Positions 48,735-57,748 of a stretch of 64,000 bases of DNA are shown piece after piece. The stretch is from positions 1-64,000 of the forward strand of contig NZ_JACHJI010000008.1 in NCBI RefSeq assembly GCF_014203535.1, read 5' to 3'. The stretch comes from Streptomyces griseomycini (GTDB lineage: Bacteria > Actinomycetota > Actinomycetes > Streptomycetales > Streptomycetaceae). A model generated the notes under the pieces. It saw nothing but the letters and a program-made list of their open reading frames with translations. It was not told the origin of the DNA and did no database searches. The stretch's first letter is position 1, and every line of letters starts with the position of its first letter. A program made the position numbers and the translations under genes.

Positions 48735-48805
48735 GCCCCCAGTGTGCCTGGGCCCGGCTCAGCGCGGGATAAGGGGACGATCAGGGCAAGGGGAGGTGCA
48801 GGCGA

Positions 48806-49612
48806 CTACGGCTTGGGCTGCTGCTCGTCGCCGCGCCCCAGGACCTTGCCGACCCGCTCCCCCACGCCCCACGCCGTGACCCGCCACAGCGCCTCGACGA
48901 GGATGTCGCGGCTCATCTTGGAGTCGCCGAGTTCACGCTCGACGAAGGTGATGGGCACCTCGACGACGTGGTAGCCGGCCCTGACCGCGCGGCGGGCGAG
49001 GTCGACCTGGAAGCAGTAGCCCTGGGAGGCCACGTCGTCGAGGCCGAGACCCTCCAGGGTCTCGCGGCGGAAGGCACGGAACCCGCCGGTGATGTCGCGC
49101 AGCGGCAGGTCGAGCGCCATGCGCGAGTAGAGGCTGCCCCCGCGCGAGATGAACTCACGGGACTTCGGCCAGTTCACCACCCGGCCGCCCGGCACCCAAC
49201 GGGAACCGAGCACCAGGTCGGCGCCCTTGAGGGCGGTCAGCAGGCGGGGCAGTTCCTCGGGCTGGTGGGAGCCGTCGGCGTCCATCTCGACCAGTACGCC
49301 GTAGCCGTGCTCCATGCCCCAGCGGAAGCCCGCGAGATAGGCGGCGCCGAGGCCCTCCTTGCCCTTGCGGTGCAGCACCTGGACCTGCTCGTCCTCGGCG
49401 GCCAGTTCGTCGGCCAGCTTGCCGGTGCCGTCGGGGCTGTTGTCGTCGGCCACGAGCACGTGCGCCTCGGGAACGGCCTTGCGCACCCGGCCGACGATCG
49501 CCTTGATGTTCTCCGCCTCGTTGTAGGTCGGGATGATCACCAAAGCCGTGCCGAGCGGGCCGAAGCTCCTCCCCGGGGCTCCTGCCGTGGGGGTCCCGTC
49601 GCCGTCGTTCAC
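48806..49612 (-). CDS. ppm1: Polyprenol-phosphate mannosyltransferase Ppm1
   Basis: 268 residues of the GT2 dolichol-phosphate mannosyltransferase type. It transfers mannose from GDP-mannose to polyprenyl phosphate for protein O-mannosylation. Motifs are VIIPTYNEAENI, VADDNSPDGTG, the metal-binding DADGSHQPEE and ITGGFRAFRRETL. There is no C-terminal membrane domain, so this is the catalytic half only. The S. coelicolor orthologue (SCO1423 from memory), near rbpA, is needed for phage phiC31 infection. The GTG start has AAGGGG upstream. Confidence 0.92.
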   Translation of the reverse strand: MNDGDGTPTAGAPGRSFGPLGTALVIIPTYNEAENIKAIVGRVRKAVPEAHVLVADDNSPDGTGKLADELAAEDEQVQVLHRKGKEGLGAAYLAGFRWGMEHGYGVLVEMDADGSHQPEELPRLLTALKGADLVLGSRWVPGGRVVNWPKSREFISRGGSLYSRMALDLPLRDITGGFRAFRRETLEGLGLDDVASQGYCFQVDLARRAVRAGYHVVEVPITFVERELGDSKMSRDILVEALWRVTAWGVGERVGKVLGRGDEQQPKP

Positions 49613-50149
49613 TGCTGCCCCTTCATGTCCTGTCCGCAGGATCCCACCATAGTGGTCACGGCCTGTGCCGACGTGACAGGACGTTCGTATGGTGGTGTCG
49701 TTTGCCGAAGATCGGGCAGGAACGGGCCTCCGGTGTGCGGAACGGGGCGGCGGATGGGGGCCCGGCGCCCTTCGGGCCGGCCCCGGACCCGCCGGCTGCG
49801 GATCGGCTGAGGCCGTTGTCTACTGAGCGCCCGGGCCCCACCCGGGTCACACCTCCCCGGCCGGCCGGAACGTTCCCCCGGCGCAGCGCCGGCGCTGGGC
49901 CTGGCTCCCAGTGACGGTGCCCCGGTGCGGCACACCGTCCCTGACCCAGCGGCGCTGACGCGCGCGGCCGGAAGTTCCCCGGTCGGGCGTCCGGTGGTGG
50001 ACCCGGCCGAACCTACCGGCTTCCTGCGGCCGTCTGTCAACAGTCGCTTGACCTGCGCAATGTGGTTCGAACGCCTGGTCAGCGGGGTGGACGCGCAGGT
50101 GGCACGGCGGAGGTCCGGAGCACGCCCGCGACCGCGCCACCCGCGTGGA
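49613..50149. other. 537-bp intergenic region
   Basis: It lies between the 3' end of the amidohydrolase gene and ppm1, both on the minus strand. Several open frames cross it, but none has a good start, ribosome site or recognisable protein. It includes GC-rich imperfect hairpins (around 49764-49790) and the ppm1 promoter; CACTATGGTGG on the minus strand (near 49655) could be a -10. Confidence 0.45.
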
Positions 50150-51754
50150 TCACTCGCCCGGCCGCACGAAGACCGTACGGCCGCCGACCACGGTGCGCAG
50201 GCAGACGGGCAGGTCGCGCCCCGGAGTGAGGTCGGGCAGGCCGGGGGTTCCGGAACGGGGGTCGGTGGACCAGCGCGCCACCCGGTCGTCGGGCGCCTGG
50301 ACGACGAGTTCCCCGGTGCGCCAGACGGCGTAGTCGGCGGGCGCACCGGGCACCAGGACGCCCGCGTCGTCGCGTCCGACGGCCCGCCAGCCGCCGCGCG
50401 TGTGCGCGGTGAACGCGGCGCGCACGGAGACGCGGTGCTCCGGCGTGCGGTGGAAGGCTGCGGCGCGGACCGTGCCCCAGGGGTCGAGCGGGGTGACCGG
50501 GCTGTCGGAGCCGAAGGCGAGCGGGACACCGGCGCGCAGCAGCGCGGCGAACGGGTTCAGGGAGCGGGCCCGCTCCGGGCCCAGGCGCCGGGCGTACATC
50601 CCGTCCACGCCGCCCCACAGGGCGTCGAAGGCGGGCTGGACGGAGGCGGTCAGGCCGAGTTCGGCGAAGGCGGCGACGGTCTCGGGGGTGAGCATCTCGG
50701 CGTGCTCCACGCGATGGCGGGCGGCCCGGACACGGGCGAGGCCGAGCTTCTCGGCGGCGGCGCGCATCCCGTCGACGACGGCGCTCACCGCGGCGTCGCC
50801 GATGGCGTGGAAGCCGGCCTGGAGACCGGCCTCGGTGCAGTCCACGACATGGGCGGCGACGGCGGCGGCGTCCAGGTGGGCGGTGCCGGTGTGGTCGGCG
50901 TCGGCGTACGGCTCGTGCAGGCAGGCGGTGTGCGAGCCGAGGGCGCCGTCGGCGAACAGGTCCCCCGCGGCGCCGACCGCGCCCAGTTCCCGGGCCTTGG
51001 CCACGTCCCGTTCGGCCCAGTAGCCGACGACGCGCGGACCGGTCTCCTCGGCGGCGAGCCGCAGCAGGCCGGTGAAGTCGTCCTCGGAGGAGATCTCCGG
51101 GCCGCCGCACTCGTGGACCGTGCCGATGCCGAGCGAGGCGGCACGGTCGAGGGCGGCGCGCTGGGCCTCGGTGCGCTGGGCCGGTGTGACGGCGGCCAGC
51201 GCGGCGGCGCGGACGGCGTGGTGGGCGTCCCCGGTCAGCGGGCGGTCCTCACGGGTGGCCTCGCCCGGGACGAGGTCGAGCAGCGCGGTGGTCACGACCG
51301 CGGAGTGGACGTCGATCCGGCTCAGGTAGAGGGGACGGCCGCCGGTGGCCTCGTCGAGTTCGGCGCGGGTCGGGGGCCGGCCGCCGGGCCAGCGGGCGGC
51401 GTCCCAGCCGTGGCCGAGCAGCACCCGGTCGTCCGGACGGGCGGCGGCGAACTCCCGTACGCGGGCCAGCGCGGCCTCGAGCGAGGAGGCGGCGGACAGG
51501 TCGAGGCCGGTGAGGGCGAGGCCCGTGGCCGTGGTGTGGACGTGGGCGTCCGTGAACGCCGGGGTGACCAGCGCCCCGTCGAGGTCGATCACCTCGTCGA
51601 CGCCGTCCGCGAAGGCGTCGGCGGCGCCCTCGGAGCCGACCCAGGCCACCTGGCCGCGCTCGACGACCATGGCGGTCGCGAAGGGATCGGCGGGGCTGTG
51701 GACCTCTCCGCGGCGGAGCAGGACGGTGTGCGGTGGGGCGGTGCGTTCACTCAT
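50150..51754 (-). CDS. Amidohydrolase family 3 protein
   Basis: 534 residues of the Amidohydrolase_3 (YtcJ-like) family. Metal-binding motifs are FTDAHVHTTATG, FADGALGSHTA, GFHAIGDAAVSAV, RHRVEHAEML and AFGSDSPVTPLDPW. It hydrolyses C-N bonds of an unknown cyclic or acylated substrate. No signal peptide is seen. The ATG at 51754 (MSERTAPPHTVLL) is taken; a GTG two codons earlier is possible. No clear ribosome site is present. Confidence 0.88.
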   Translation of the reverse strand: MSERTAPPHTVLLRRGEVHSPADPFATAMVVERGQVAWVGSEGAADAFADGVDEVIDLDGALVTPAFTDAHVHTTATGLALTGLDLSAASSLEAALARVREFAAARPDDRVLLGHGWDAARWPGGRPPTRAELDEATGGRPLYLSRIDVHSAVVTTALLDLVPGEATREDRPLTGDAHHAVRAAALAAVTPAQRTEAQRAALDRAASLGIGTVHECGGPEISSEDDFTGLLRLAAEETGPRVVGYWAERDVAKARELGAVGAAGDLFADGALGSHTACLHEPYADADHTGTAHLDAAAVAAHVVDCTEAGLQAGFHAIGDAAVSAVVDGMRAAAEKLGLARVRAARHRVEHAEMLTPETVAAFAELGLTASVQPAFDALWGGVDGMYARRLGPERARSLNPFAALLRAGVPLAFGSDSPVTPLDPWGTVRAAAFHRTPEHRVSVRAAFTAHTRGGWRAVGRDDAGVLVPGAPADYAVWRTGELVVQAPDDRVARWSTDPRSGTPGLPDLTPGRDLPVCLRTVVGGRTVFVRPGE

Positions 51755-52224
51755 GCCCACAGTTTCGCGCGCCGGGCGGACCGAGCCGCACGCAGGTCCG
51801 GCTCACCGCGGCCGACGGGACGGCAGGCGGCGTCCGTCGTGCGCCACCCCGCGCGGGCCGCCGTCGCGCGCGGTTCCGTCCGGTCCGGGCCGGCCGTCGG
51901 ACCCCGCCCGGCCCGGGACCGCCGCCGGATCCGCGGCACCCGGACCGGCCGGTACCCGGGGCCGCCACCCCCGGGAACCGGTACACGCACCCGGCTCGCG
52001 CGGGTCCGGCCGGGCGAGTCCGGCGGGGAGGTCCTCGGCCCCCGGTGGCCGGTACGGGGTCCGCGGCGTCGGACGGCGATCGCCGCACAGGTCCGCGCAC
52101 GCGTCCCGGCCCTCACACGTCCGTGCGGCCCGGCCCGGCCGGCGCGGCAGGGCCCGCCCGCGACCGCACGGCCACCGCGCCGGTCCGCCGCTCACGGACC
52201 CGCCGCGGCACCACCGCGTCCGTC
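51755..52224. other. 470-bp extremely GC-rich intergenic region
   Basis: It lies between the amidohydrolase start and the Lrp gene's 3' end, both on the minus strand. The sequence is dominated by C/G runs such as CGCGGGCCGCCGTCGCGCGC and stays open in several frames at once, which reflects composition, not coding. I find no start with a ribosome site and no recognisable product. Confidence 0.45.
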
Positions 52225-52665
52225 TCAGATACGCGGCGGCCGGGCTTCGTACGGCGTGGACAGGACGACCGTCGTCCGGGTCGAGACGCCCGCCAGCGAG
52301 CGCACGCGCGCGAGGAGTTCCTCCAGTTCGTGCGGTGTGGACACGCGCACCTTGAGGATGTAGTTCTCGTCGCCCGCGACACTGTGGCAGGCCTCGATCT
52401 CGGGAACTCCGGCGAGACGGTCCGCGATGTCGTCGGGGGCGCTGGGATCGAAGGGTTTGACCGAGATGAACGCGGTCATGGGCAGGCCGACGGCCTCCGG
52501 ATCGACGACCGCGGCGTAACCGCGGATGACACCGCGCTGTTCCAGCCGGCGCACCCGCTGGTGCACGGCCGACGTGGACAGGCCCGTGGCCTTGCCCAGG
52601 TCTGTGTAGCTCATCCGCCCGTCCTTGACGAGCAGCTGCACGATCTGTCGGTCCAGCTCCTCCAT
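52225..52665 (-). CDS. Lrp/AsnC-family regulator
   Basis: 146 residues. The N-terminal helix-turn-helix (about 3-60; ELDRQIVQLLVKDGRMSYTDLGKATGLSTSAVHQRVRRLE) is followed by the RAM/AsnC ligand domain (about 65-140; AFISVKPFD, EIEACHSVAGDENYILKV). Such proteins respond to amino acids as oligomers. The start MEELDRQIVQLL at 52665 gives the family length; a longer in-frame upstream region lacks family features. There is little ribosome-site signal, so the message may be leaderless. Divergent from the next gene. Confidence 0.9.
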   Translation of the reverse strand: MEELDRQIVQLLVKDGRMSYTDLGKATGLSTSAVHQRVRRLEQRGVIRGYAAVVDPEAVGLPMTAFISVKPFDPSAPDDIADRLAGVPEIEACHSVAGDENYILKVRVSTPHELEELLARVRSLAGVSTRTTVVLSTPYEARPPRI

Positions 52666-52935
52666 GGCGCTAGAACCTACAGTGCCCTTGATCTCCGCGG
52701 ATACCTGAGCGGCCCGGGCCACACCCGGTTCGTGATGTGGCGGCGGCCCGCCGGGGGCGATCAGAGGGGACAAAGCCGCCGCACGGGGCACCTGCGAGCG
52801 GCATGTGACGAACGCCACAGCCTCCGCCCGGTCTCCGTGATGTTCTCGTGATTACCCCGCGGGACCGATGGGAAGTGCTTGCTGTGGTCGAGGCCGCAGC
52901 GCCTTTCACGGCCCAGCCCGAGGGGGAGAAAGCCC

Positions 52936-53370
52936 ATGCAGAGTCTCAAGCGCCTTGGTCGTACCACGTCCAAGCGGCAGCAGCCGGTCGTCGAGCCCGA
53001 GCCGGAGTACGTCGAACCCGACGTCCTCGACGACGAACTCGACGCGTACGACACCTTCGAGATGTACCGGGTCGTCTGCCCGGACTGCGCACAGCCCATC
53101 GCCCTGCTGGCGGACGAGGAGGTCCTGCCGGAGCACGCGCTGTGCGCTTCGCCGTGGAACCCGTTCGGACTCACGGTCTGCGCCGGCACCGGTCGCCGTG
53201 CCTCCGAGGCGCGGCCCGCGGACGAGTCCTTCGCGCCCCAGGAGCAGGACACCGCCCTGCTGTTGACGCTCCCCCAGGGACTCGACTGGCGCACCCAGCC
53301 CTTCTCGCACGTCGGCGGCCCGGGCTCGCGCCCGATCAGGGTGCCGTCGATGCGGCGCCACGCCGCCTGA
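52936..53370 (+). CDS. Conserved hypothetical protein with CxxC motif
   Basis: 144 residues, no membrane segment. A basic N-terminus (MQSLKRLGRTTSKRQQ) is followed by an acidic stretch and a CPDCAQPIALL pair with later cysteines (HALCAS, TVCAGTG), which might form a zinc site. I do not recognise a function. The start at 52936 has AGGGGGAG nine bases upstream. Confidence 0.78.
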   Translation: MQSLKRLGRTTSKRQQPVVEPEPEYVEPDVLDDELDAYDTFEMYRVVCPDCAQPIALLADEEVLPEHALCASPWNPFGLTVCAGTGRRASEARPADESFAPQEQDTALLLTLPQGLDWRTQPFSHVGGPGSRPIRVPSMRRHAA

Positions 53371-53545
53371 GCGCACGCGGTGGGCGGGCGGGCGGCGGAT
53401 TCCGCCGCCCGTCCGCCGGCGGCAGGACCCGCCGGGGGCTTCCGGCCCGCGGTCACCGTCGTCGTCCGCCGTACGGGGCGGCCGCGAACGCACGTCCTGT
53501 TCCGGCGGCCGGTGACCCGCCCGGTCGCTCCCGCGTTGGCCGGGC

Positions 53546-53797
53546 ATGACGGCCCCCACGCACTCGACGACCGGGCGTCAGCGCCGCGTCTTCGTGCCAC
53601 CGCCCACGGAGGCGGTCAAGCCCGCCCCGCCCCAGGTGCCGGATCCGCCCATCTACCGCGATCTGATGCGGACCTGGGCGAACCGGGGCCGCACCCTGCC
53701 CGGGCGGCACGACCCGGAGTGGACACGGCTCGCGGCGCCCTGGCGGGGACTGGGACAGTTCAGCGCGTCTCCGGCCCCGCGAGATGGCGGGCGATGA
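53546..53797 (+). CDS. Small hypothetical protein
   Basis: 83 residues, Pro/Arg-rich, with no known domain (RVFVPPPTEAVKPAPPQVPD, then IYRDLMRTWANRGRTLPGRH). The central part looks conserved and protein-like, and the composition fits the codon pattern. It overlaps the 3' end of the convergent acyl-CoA dehydrogenase gene by 38 bp. The start ATG has a weak ribosome site. Confidence 0.55.
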   Translation: MTAPTHSTTGRQRRVFVPPPTEAVKPAPPQVPDPPIYRDLMRTWANRGRTLPGRHDPEWTRLAAPWRGLGQFSASPAPRDGGR

Positions 53798-54932
53798 CCA
53801 TGCGCTGGATCTGGTTCGTCCCCTCGACGATCTGCAGGACCTTGGCCTCGCGCATGTAGCGCTCGGCCGGGAAGTCCGCGGTGTAGCCGTAGCCGCCGAG
53901 GATCTGGACGGCGTCGGTGGTGACCCGCATCGCCGTGTCGGTGCAGTGCAGCTTGGCCATGGCCGCCTGCTTGGCGAACGGCAGCCCCGCGTCGCGCAGC
54001 CGGGCCGCCGCGAGGTACAGCGCCCGTCCCGCCTCGATCTGCGTGGCCATGTCGGCGAGCATGAAGCGCAGCCCCTGGAAGTCGGCGATCGGCCTGCCGA
54101 ACTGCCGCCGCTCGGCCGCGTACCCGAGCGCCTCGTCGAGTGCCGCCTGGGCCAGGCCGACCGCGCAGGCCGCGATGCCGAGCCGGCCGCCGTCCAGCGC
54201 CGACAGGGCGATCGCGAAGCCCTGGCCCTCCTCCCCGATGCGCCGGCTGTCGCGGACCCGTACGCCGTCGAGGTGGACCTGGGCGGTGGGCGAGCCCTTC
54301 ATGCCCATCTTCTTCTCCGGCGCGGCGGCGCTCAGCCCCTCCGCGTCGCCGGGCACCAGGAAGGCGGTGATCCCGCGCGGGCCCTCCTCACCGGTGCGGG
54401 CCATGACGGTGTAGAAGTCGGCGATGCCGCCGTGCGTGATCCACGCCTTGGTGCCGGTGATCACCCAGTCGTCGCCGTCGCGCACCGCCTTGGTGCGCAG
54501 GGAGGCCGCGTCCGAGCCGGAGGCGGGTTCGGAGAGGCAGTAGGCGCCGAGCAGACCGCCGCCGAGCATCGCGGGCAGATGCTCGGACTGCTGCTCCTTG
54601 GTGCCGTAGGCGGCGAGCGCGTAGGAGGCCAGGGTGTGCACGCTGACGCCGAGGCCGACCGTCAGGCGGGCCGCGGCGAGCTCTTCGAGCACCTGGAGGT
54701 AGACCTCGTACGGCTGGTCGCCGCCGCCGTACTCGGCGCCGTAGGGCAGGCCGAGCAGGCCGGAGTCGGAGAGCAGGGTGAAGAGCTCGCGCGGGAAGCG
54801 TCCGGCGTCCTCCTCCTCGGCCGCCCGGGGGGCGACCTCGCGCTGCGCGATGTCGCGGACGAGCGAGATCAGGTCCCGGGCCTCGTCCGTGGGCAGTTGT
54901 CGGTCCACCGGCTGCGGGGCGCGGTCGGGCAT
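53760..54932 (-). CDS. Acyl-CoA dehydrogenase
   Basis: 390 residues with the three-part ACAD fold. It oxidises acyl-CoA to enoyl-CoA using FAD. Family signatures are AYCLSEPASGSDAASLRTKA, FGRPIADFQGLRFMLADMA and QILGGYGYTADFPAERYMREAK. The catalytic Glu lies in IVEGTNQIQRM near the C-terminus. Acyl chain length is not predictable. The start MPDRAPQPVDRQ at 54932 has GGAGGAGAG upstream; an earlier in-frame GTG is possible. A TetR gene and a candidate operator lie just upstream. Confidence 0.92.
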   Translation of the reverse strand: MPDRAPQPVDRQLPTDEARDLISLVRDIAQREVAPRAAEEEDAGRFPRELFTLLSDSGLLGLPYGAEYGGGDQPYEVYLQVLEELAAARLTVGLGVSVHTLASYALAAYGTKEQQSEHLPAMLGGGLLGAYCLSEPASGSDAASLRTKAVRDGDDWVITGTKAWITHGGIADFYTVMARTGEEGPRGITAFLVPGDAEGLSAAAPEKKMGMKGSPTAQVHLDGVRVRDSRRIGEEGQGFAIALSALDGGRLGIAACAVGLAQAALDEALGYAAERRQFGRPIADFQGLRFMLADMATQIEAGRALYLAAARLRDAGLPFAKQAAMAKLHCTDTAMRVTTDAVQILGGYGYTADFPAERYMREAKVLQIVEGTNQIQRMVIARHLAGPETR

Positions 54933-55104
54933 GGCGACGCTCTCCTCCCTGTTCGGGCACATCGGCGGACGTGCGCCTTGGGTGGGGGCGGCTCCGCCGG
55001 GGATCGTTCTGATGCCTGGCCGATGCTCGCACTCCCGGGTCTCGGAAGCTGCTGACCAGCGGCTGTGCGCTGTGAGTATGCCCGATCAGCGGCATCGAGT
55101 CACC

Positions 55105-55122
55105 AGTTAACGACCGCTTACT
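55105..55122. promoter_or_regulatory. Putative TetR operator upstream of acyl-CoA dehydrogenase
   Basis: AGTTAACGACCGCTTACT is an imperfect 18-bp palindrome (12 of 18 positions symmetric), with the look of fatty-acid TetR sites. It is in the 221-bp gap between the TetR gene and the dehydrogenase gene. Confidence 0.4.
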
Positions 55123-55131
55123 TCAAGAAAC

Positions 55132-55151
55132 CGCCCCTCCGCGTCGGGGCG
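55132..55151 (-). terminator. Terminator of the TetR gene
   Basis: On the minus strand CGCCCC-N8-GGGGCG forms a 6-bp stem just after the TetR stop, followed by GTTTCTT, a short U-tract. Confidence 0.6.
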
Positions 55152-55153
55152 TC

Positions 55154-55810
55154 TCAGCTGTCGCGGCGGGCGGGCTCCGGGGCCGGATGGGCGGGGTCCA
55201 GTTCCTCGATGGCGCGCAGGGCTCCGCCGAGCGTCTTCACCAGCAGCTCGCACACGGCCTCTCGGGGCAGTCCGGGACGGCCGATCCAGTCGAGCACGGC
55301 GCCCTCCAGGCCGCACACCCAGGACAGCAGGCCCGCCCGTGCCAGCGGCGCGATGTCGGTGCGGCCGTAGGCGCCCTCGGCGATGGTCGCGACGATCGCC
55401 TCGCGCACCCCGTCCCGGATCGCCTGCACCTCGGCGTCGAAGCCGACGCCGCCGCTGACGATGGTGCGGTAGGCGGCCTGATGGTCCTCGGCGTACCGCA
55501 GGTAGCCGTCGACGGTGCGGTGCACCCGCTCCACGGGCGGCAGTCCGACCCCGCTCGCCGCGGAGGCGACCAGGTCGGCCACCGAGTCCTGGATGATCGC
55601 CAGGTAGTAGCCCCGCTTGGAGTGGAAGTAGTAGTAGATCAGTCCCTTGGCGACCCGCGCCTGGCGCGCGATGTCGTCCATGGAGAGCGCGTCGTAGGAC
55701 GTGTCGGCGAACAACCTCCGCCCGATGGCGATGAGTTCGGCGCGGCGCGCCAGCGAGCGCTCGGCGCCGCGCGCCCCGGGGCGCGCGGCAGGCTGTTGAC
55801 TGATATTCAA
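55154..55810 (-). CDS. TetR-family regulator
   Basis: 218 residues. The N-terminal helix-turn-helix (about 22-68; LIAIGRRLFADTSYDALSMDDIARQARVAKGLIYYYFHSKRG) is followed by an all-helical ligand domain. Because it lies just upstream of an acyl-CoA dehydrogenase gene, an acyl-CoA ligand is likely (inference). The start is TTG at 55810 (MNISQQPAARPG) with AGGG upstream; no better start is nearby. Confidence 0.87.
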   Translation of the reverse strand: MNISQQPAARPGARGAERSLARRAELIAIGRRLFADTSYDALSMDDIARQARVAKGLIYYYFHSKRGYYLAIIQDSVADLVASAASGVGLPPVERVHRTVDGYLRYAEDHQAAYRTIVSGGVGFDAEVQAIRDGVREAIVATIAEGAYGRTDIAPLARAGLLSWVCGLEGAVLDWIGRPGLPREAVCELLVKTLGGALRAIEELDPAHPAPEPARRDS

Positions 55811-55879
55811 TTTCGACCCTGGTCTGCTGCGGGGGGGGGCGGGACATCCGCAGTATGGCAGGTCGTCGCGTGGGTCAGG

Positions 55880-56020
55880 TCACAGCAGCCCGAGCTGGGT
55901 CACGAGCATCGCGACGACCACGACGAGGGTCCATCCCATGGCGTGCTCGAGGATCTTCGGACCGTCCTCCCGGGGGCCGCCGGTACGGGCACGGGTGACG
56001 GTGGCTGCGTTCGCGGTCAT
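55880..56020 (-). CDS. 46-residue single-span membrane protein
   Basis: A 46-codon gene: a polar N-terminus (MTANAATVTRARTGGPREDG), then PKILEHAMGW and one transmembrane helix (TLVVVVAMLVTQLGLL) at the very C-terminus. GAGAAG precedes the ATG at good spacing. It lies alone between the TetR and peptidase genes. I believe similar small proteins occur in other streptomycetes, from memory. The function is unknown; a membrane-anchored regulator of a partner protein is one possibility. Confidence 0.7.
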   Translation of the reverse strand: MTANAATVTRARTGGPREDGPKILEHAMGWTLVVVVAMLVTQLGLL

Positions 56021-56113
56021 GGCTTCTCGCTGGTCTCGACGGTGCGGTGGACTCCCCCTGCAACCCTGTCCACCTTGCCACCGTCAGCGGCTTTTGTGGC
56101 CGAGACCTTGCTC

Positions 56114-56157
56114 ACACGGCCGGCGGGCCCCGTCCTCGCGGGGCCCGCCGGCCGTGT
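56114..56157 (-). terminator. Strong terminator after the C39-like peptidase gene
   Basis: A perfect 18-bp stem (56114-56131 with 56140-56157) around an 8-nt loop, beginning 4 bp after the peptidase stop on the minus strand. Confidence 0.85.
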
Positions 56158-56161
56158 CGGC

Positions 56162-57541
56162 TCAGCGCACTCCCACCGCCGCGAGCGCCTTGCGCTGGCG
56201 CGGGGTCGGGCGCGCCGGGAAGTACAGGTAGCAGACCCCTCCGGTGCCGGAGACGACCTTGCCCGAGGCGTTGTACCGCTTGGTCCTGAGCCAGATGTTC
56301 TCCCACTCGCGCCGCTCGTAGACCCGGCGTACGGCCTCGTTGTCGTCCGAGGCGGGATCGTTGGCGATCACGTCGCCGTCGGCGGTGAAGCCGATCACGG
56401 TCATCAGGTGCCCGGAGGTGCCGTACCCCGCCCCGGTCAGCTCCTCCTCGCGGAAGGACTGGGACGTGATGGCCGGGATGCCCGCCGCGATCAGCGTCTC
56501 CAGGTCGGTGAGGGAGCCGAGGCGCGTCACCACGCCCTGCAGCCCCTTGAAGGTGGCCGCGTAGGCGGCGTTGAACGGCCAGTTGCCGCACCCCGCGTAC
56601 TGGTAGTCGTACGTGAACCGGGCCGCGTGGCACACCTGCGGGTCGGCGTACGACGGGTCCACCCAGGCCAGTTGCTCCGCCGTGAGCCGGCCGCCCCAGT
56701 ACTCGATGATCATCTGCGAGGAGGTCGGGCTGCACCAGGCCTCGCCGCCGTTGTCGTACTCGGGGTACTGGCCCTTGTGGATCTCCTGCGAGTAGCGCGG
56801 GACGATCAGCTCCTTGGCCAGGCGGGGCTCGGAGGCGGGGACGGTGAACCGGTCGGGGACGTCGGAGCCCATCGCGCCGAGCCGCCACACGGTCGGGGTG
56901 AGCCTCGTGCCGGGGCGGCGGTACAGGGTCAGCCGCAGCCGGTAGGAGACGACGCGCAGGCCGGAGGCCGGGTCGTCGACGGCGAGGGTGTCGGTCCAGA
57001 CGCTGCTCTTCCCGTCACCCTGGTCGTCCACCGAGGTGCGCCGGATGTCCTGGTCACCGGCCGCCCAGCGGCCCATGACGTACCAGGGGGTGTCCGTGCC
57101 GTCGGAGTACGTGCCCTTCAGTTCGACCTGGAGCCAGGTGCCGTCGGGGGTGTGCGCGTTCCAGGAGGCGATCGCCTCCGTCGCCGGGACGGTGAGCCGG
57201 TGGACGGGCGAGGTCCACGTCGCGTACTCCCAGGCGGCCGTGGTGCCGGTGTGCGGGTCGGTGTAGTCCGTGGTGCCGGCGGGTTTCGCGATCACGAGAC
57301 CGGGGCGGGCGCCGGCGACGGCGCGGGTCCCGTCGGCACTGCCCGTGCGCCAGTCGCTGTACGAGGTCCAGGCCCGGTTGTCCACGGGGCGGGCGGCGGC
57401 CCGGCCCGTGGTACCGGTGGTGCCGCCCGTCGCGGTGCCGGTCGCGGTGGCGGCGGACGCCGGGGCCACGGATCCGGCGACGGCGGTGACGACCGCGGCG
57501 GCCAGGAGGGTTCTGCGGGACGGCAGTTCGGCTCTGCTCAT
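56162..57541 (-). CDS. Secreted C39-like peptidase (probable Tat substrate)
   Basis: 459 residues. The signal sequence has twin arginines (LPSRRTLLAAAVVTAVAG) and an ASA cleavage region, suggesting Tat export. An N-terminal beta-rich region (about 50-240) precedes a peptidase_C39_2 domain. The probable catalytic Cys270 lies in GGEAWCSPTSSQM, the His378 in GTSGHLMTVIGF and the third residue in VIANDPAS. The substrate is unknown; it could be a cell-wall or extracellular protein hydrolase. The start MSRAELPSRR at 57541 gives a clean signal peptide; a longer in-frame upstream start does not. Confidence 0.85.
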   Translation of the reverse strand: MSRAELPSRRTLLAAAVVTAVAGSVAPASAATATGTATGGTTGTTGRAAARPVDNRAWTSYSDWRTGSADGTRAVAGARPGLVIAKPAGTTDYTDPHTGTTAAWEYATWTSPVHRLTVPATEAIASWNAHTPDGTWLQVELKGTYSDGTDTPWYVMGRWAAGDQDIRRTSVDDQGDGKSSVWTDTLAVDDPASGLRVVSYRLRLTLYRRPGTRLTPTVWRLGAMGSDVPDRFTVPASEPRLAKELIVPRYSQEIHKGQYPEYDNGGEAWCSPTSSQMIIEYWGGRLTAEQLAWVDPSYADPQVCHAARFTYDYQYAGCGNWPFNAAYAATFKGLQGVVTRLGSLTDLETLIAAGIPAITSQSFREEELTGAGYGTSGHLMTVIGFTADGDVIANDPASDDNEAVRRVYERREWENIWLRTKRYNASGKVVSGTGGVCYLYFPARPTPRQRKALAAVGVR

Positions 57542-57748
57542 GGGTGGAGGTCCCCCAGGTGTCGGAGTCGGGCGGGTCCCGTGCACGGCCGGCCGGACGG
57601 CGTACGTCCGCCGGGCGGAGCGGGTGTGCGCCAACTATGGACGCAGCGGGGCGGATCCTGCCAGCACCCCGGGCCGTGCCGCACCGATCGCCATGGGACT
57701 CGACCAATGGCAGGACCTGCGGAGCCCCCTTTCCGGCGGCGCCTTAGA

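Noticed and set aside
49847..50140. 97-codon minus-strand frame between the amidohydrolase and ppm1 genes
   Set aside because: Arg/Gly/Pro-rich sequence with no ribosome site or family resemblance; typical of non-coding GC-rich DNA.
51747..52195. Several overlapping frames of 117-130 codons before the Lrp gene
   Set aside because: They coexist in several reading frames on both strands, which reflects extreme G+C content rather than coding.
55187..57748. Plus-strand frame running unbroken into the uridine-kinase-like gene
   Set aside because: It crosses the TetR, small membrane protein and peptidase genes antisense. Only the part from about 57749 encodes a known protein.
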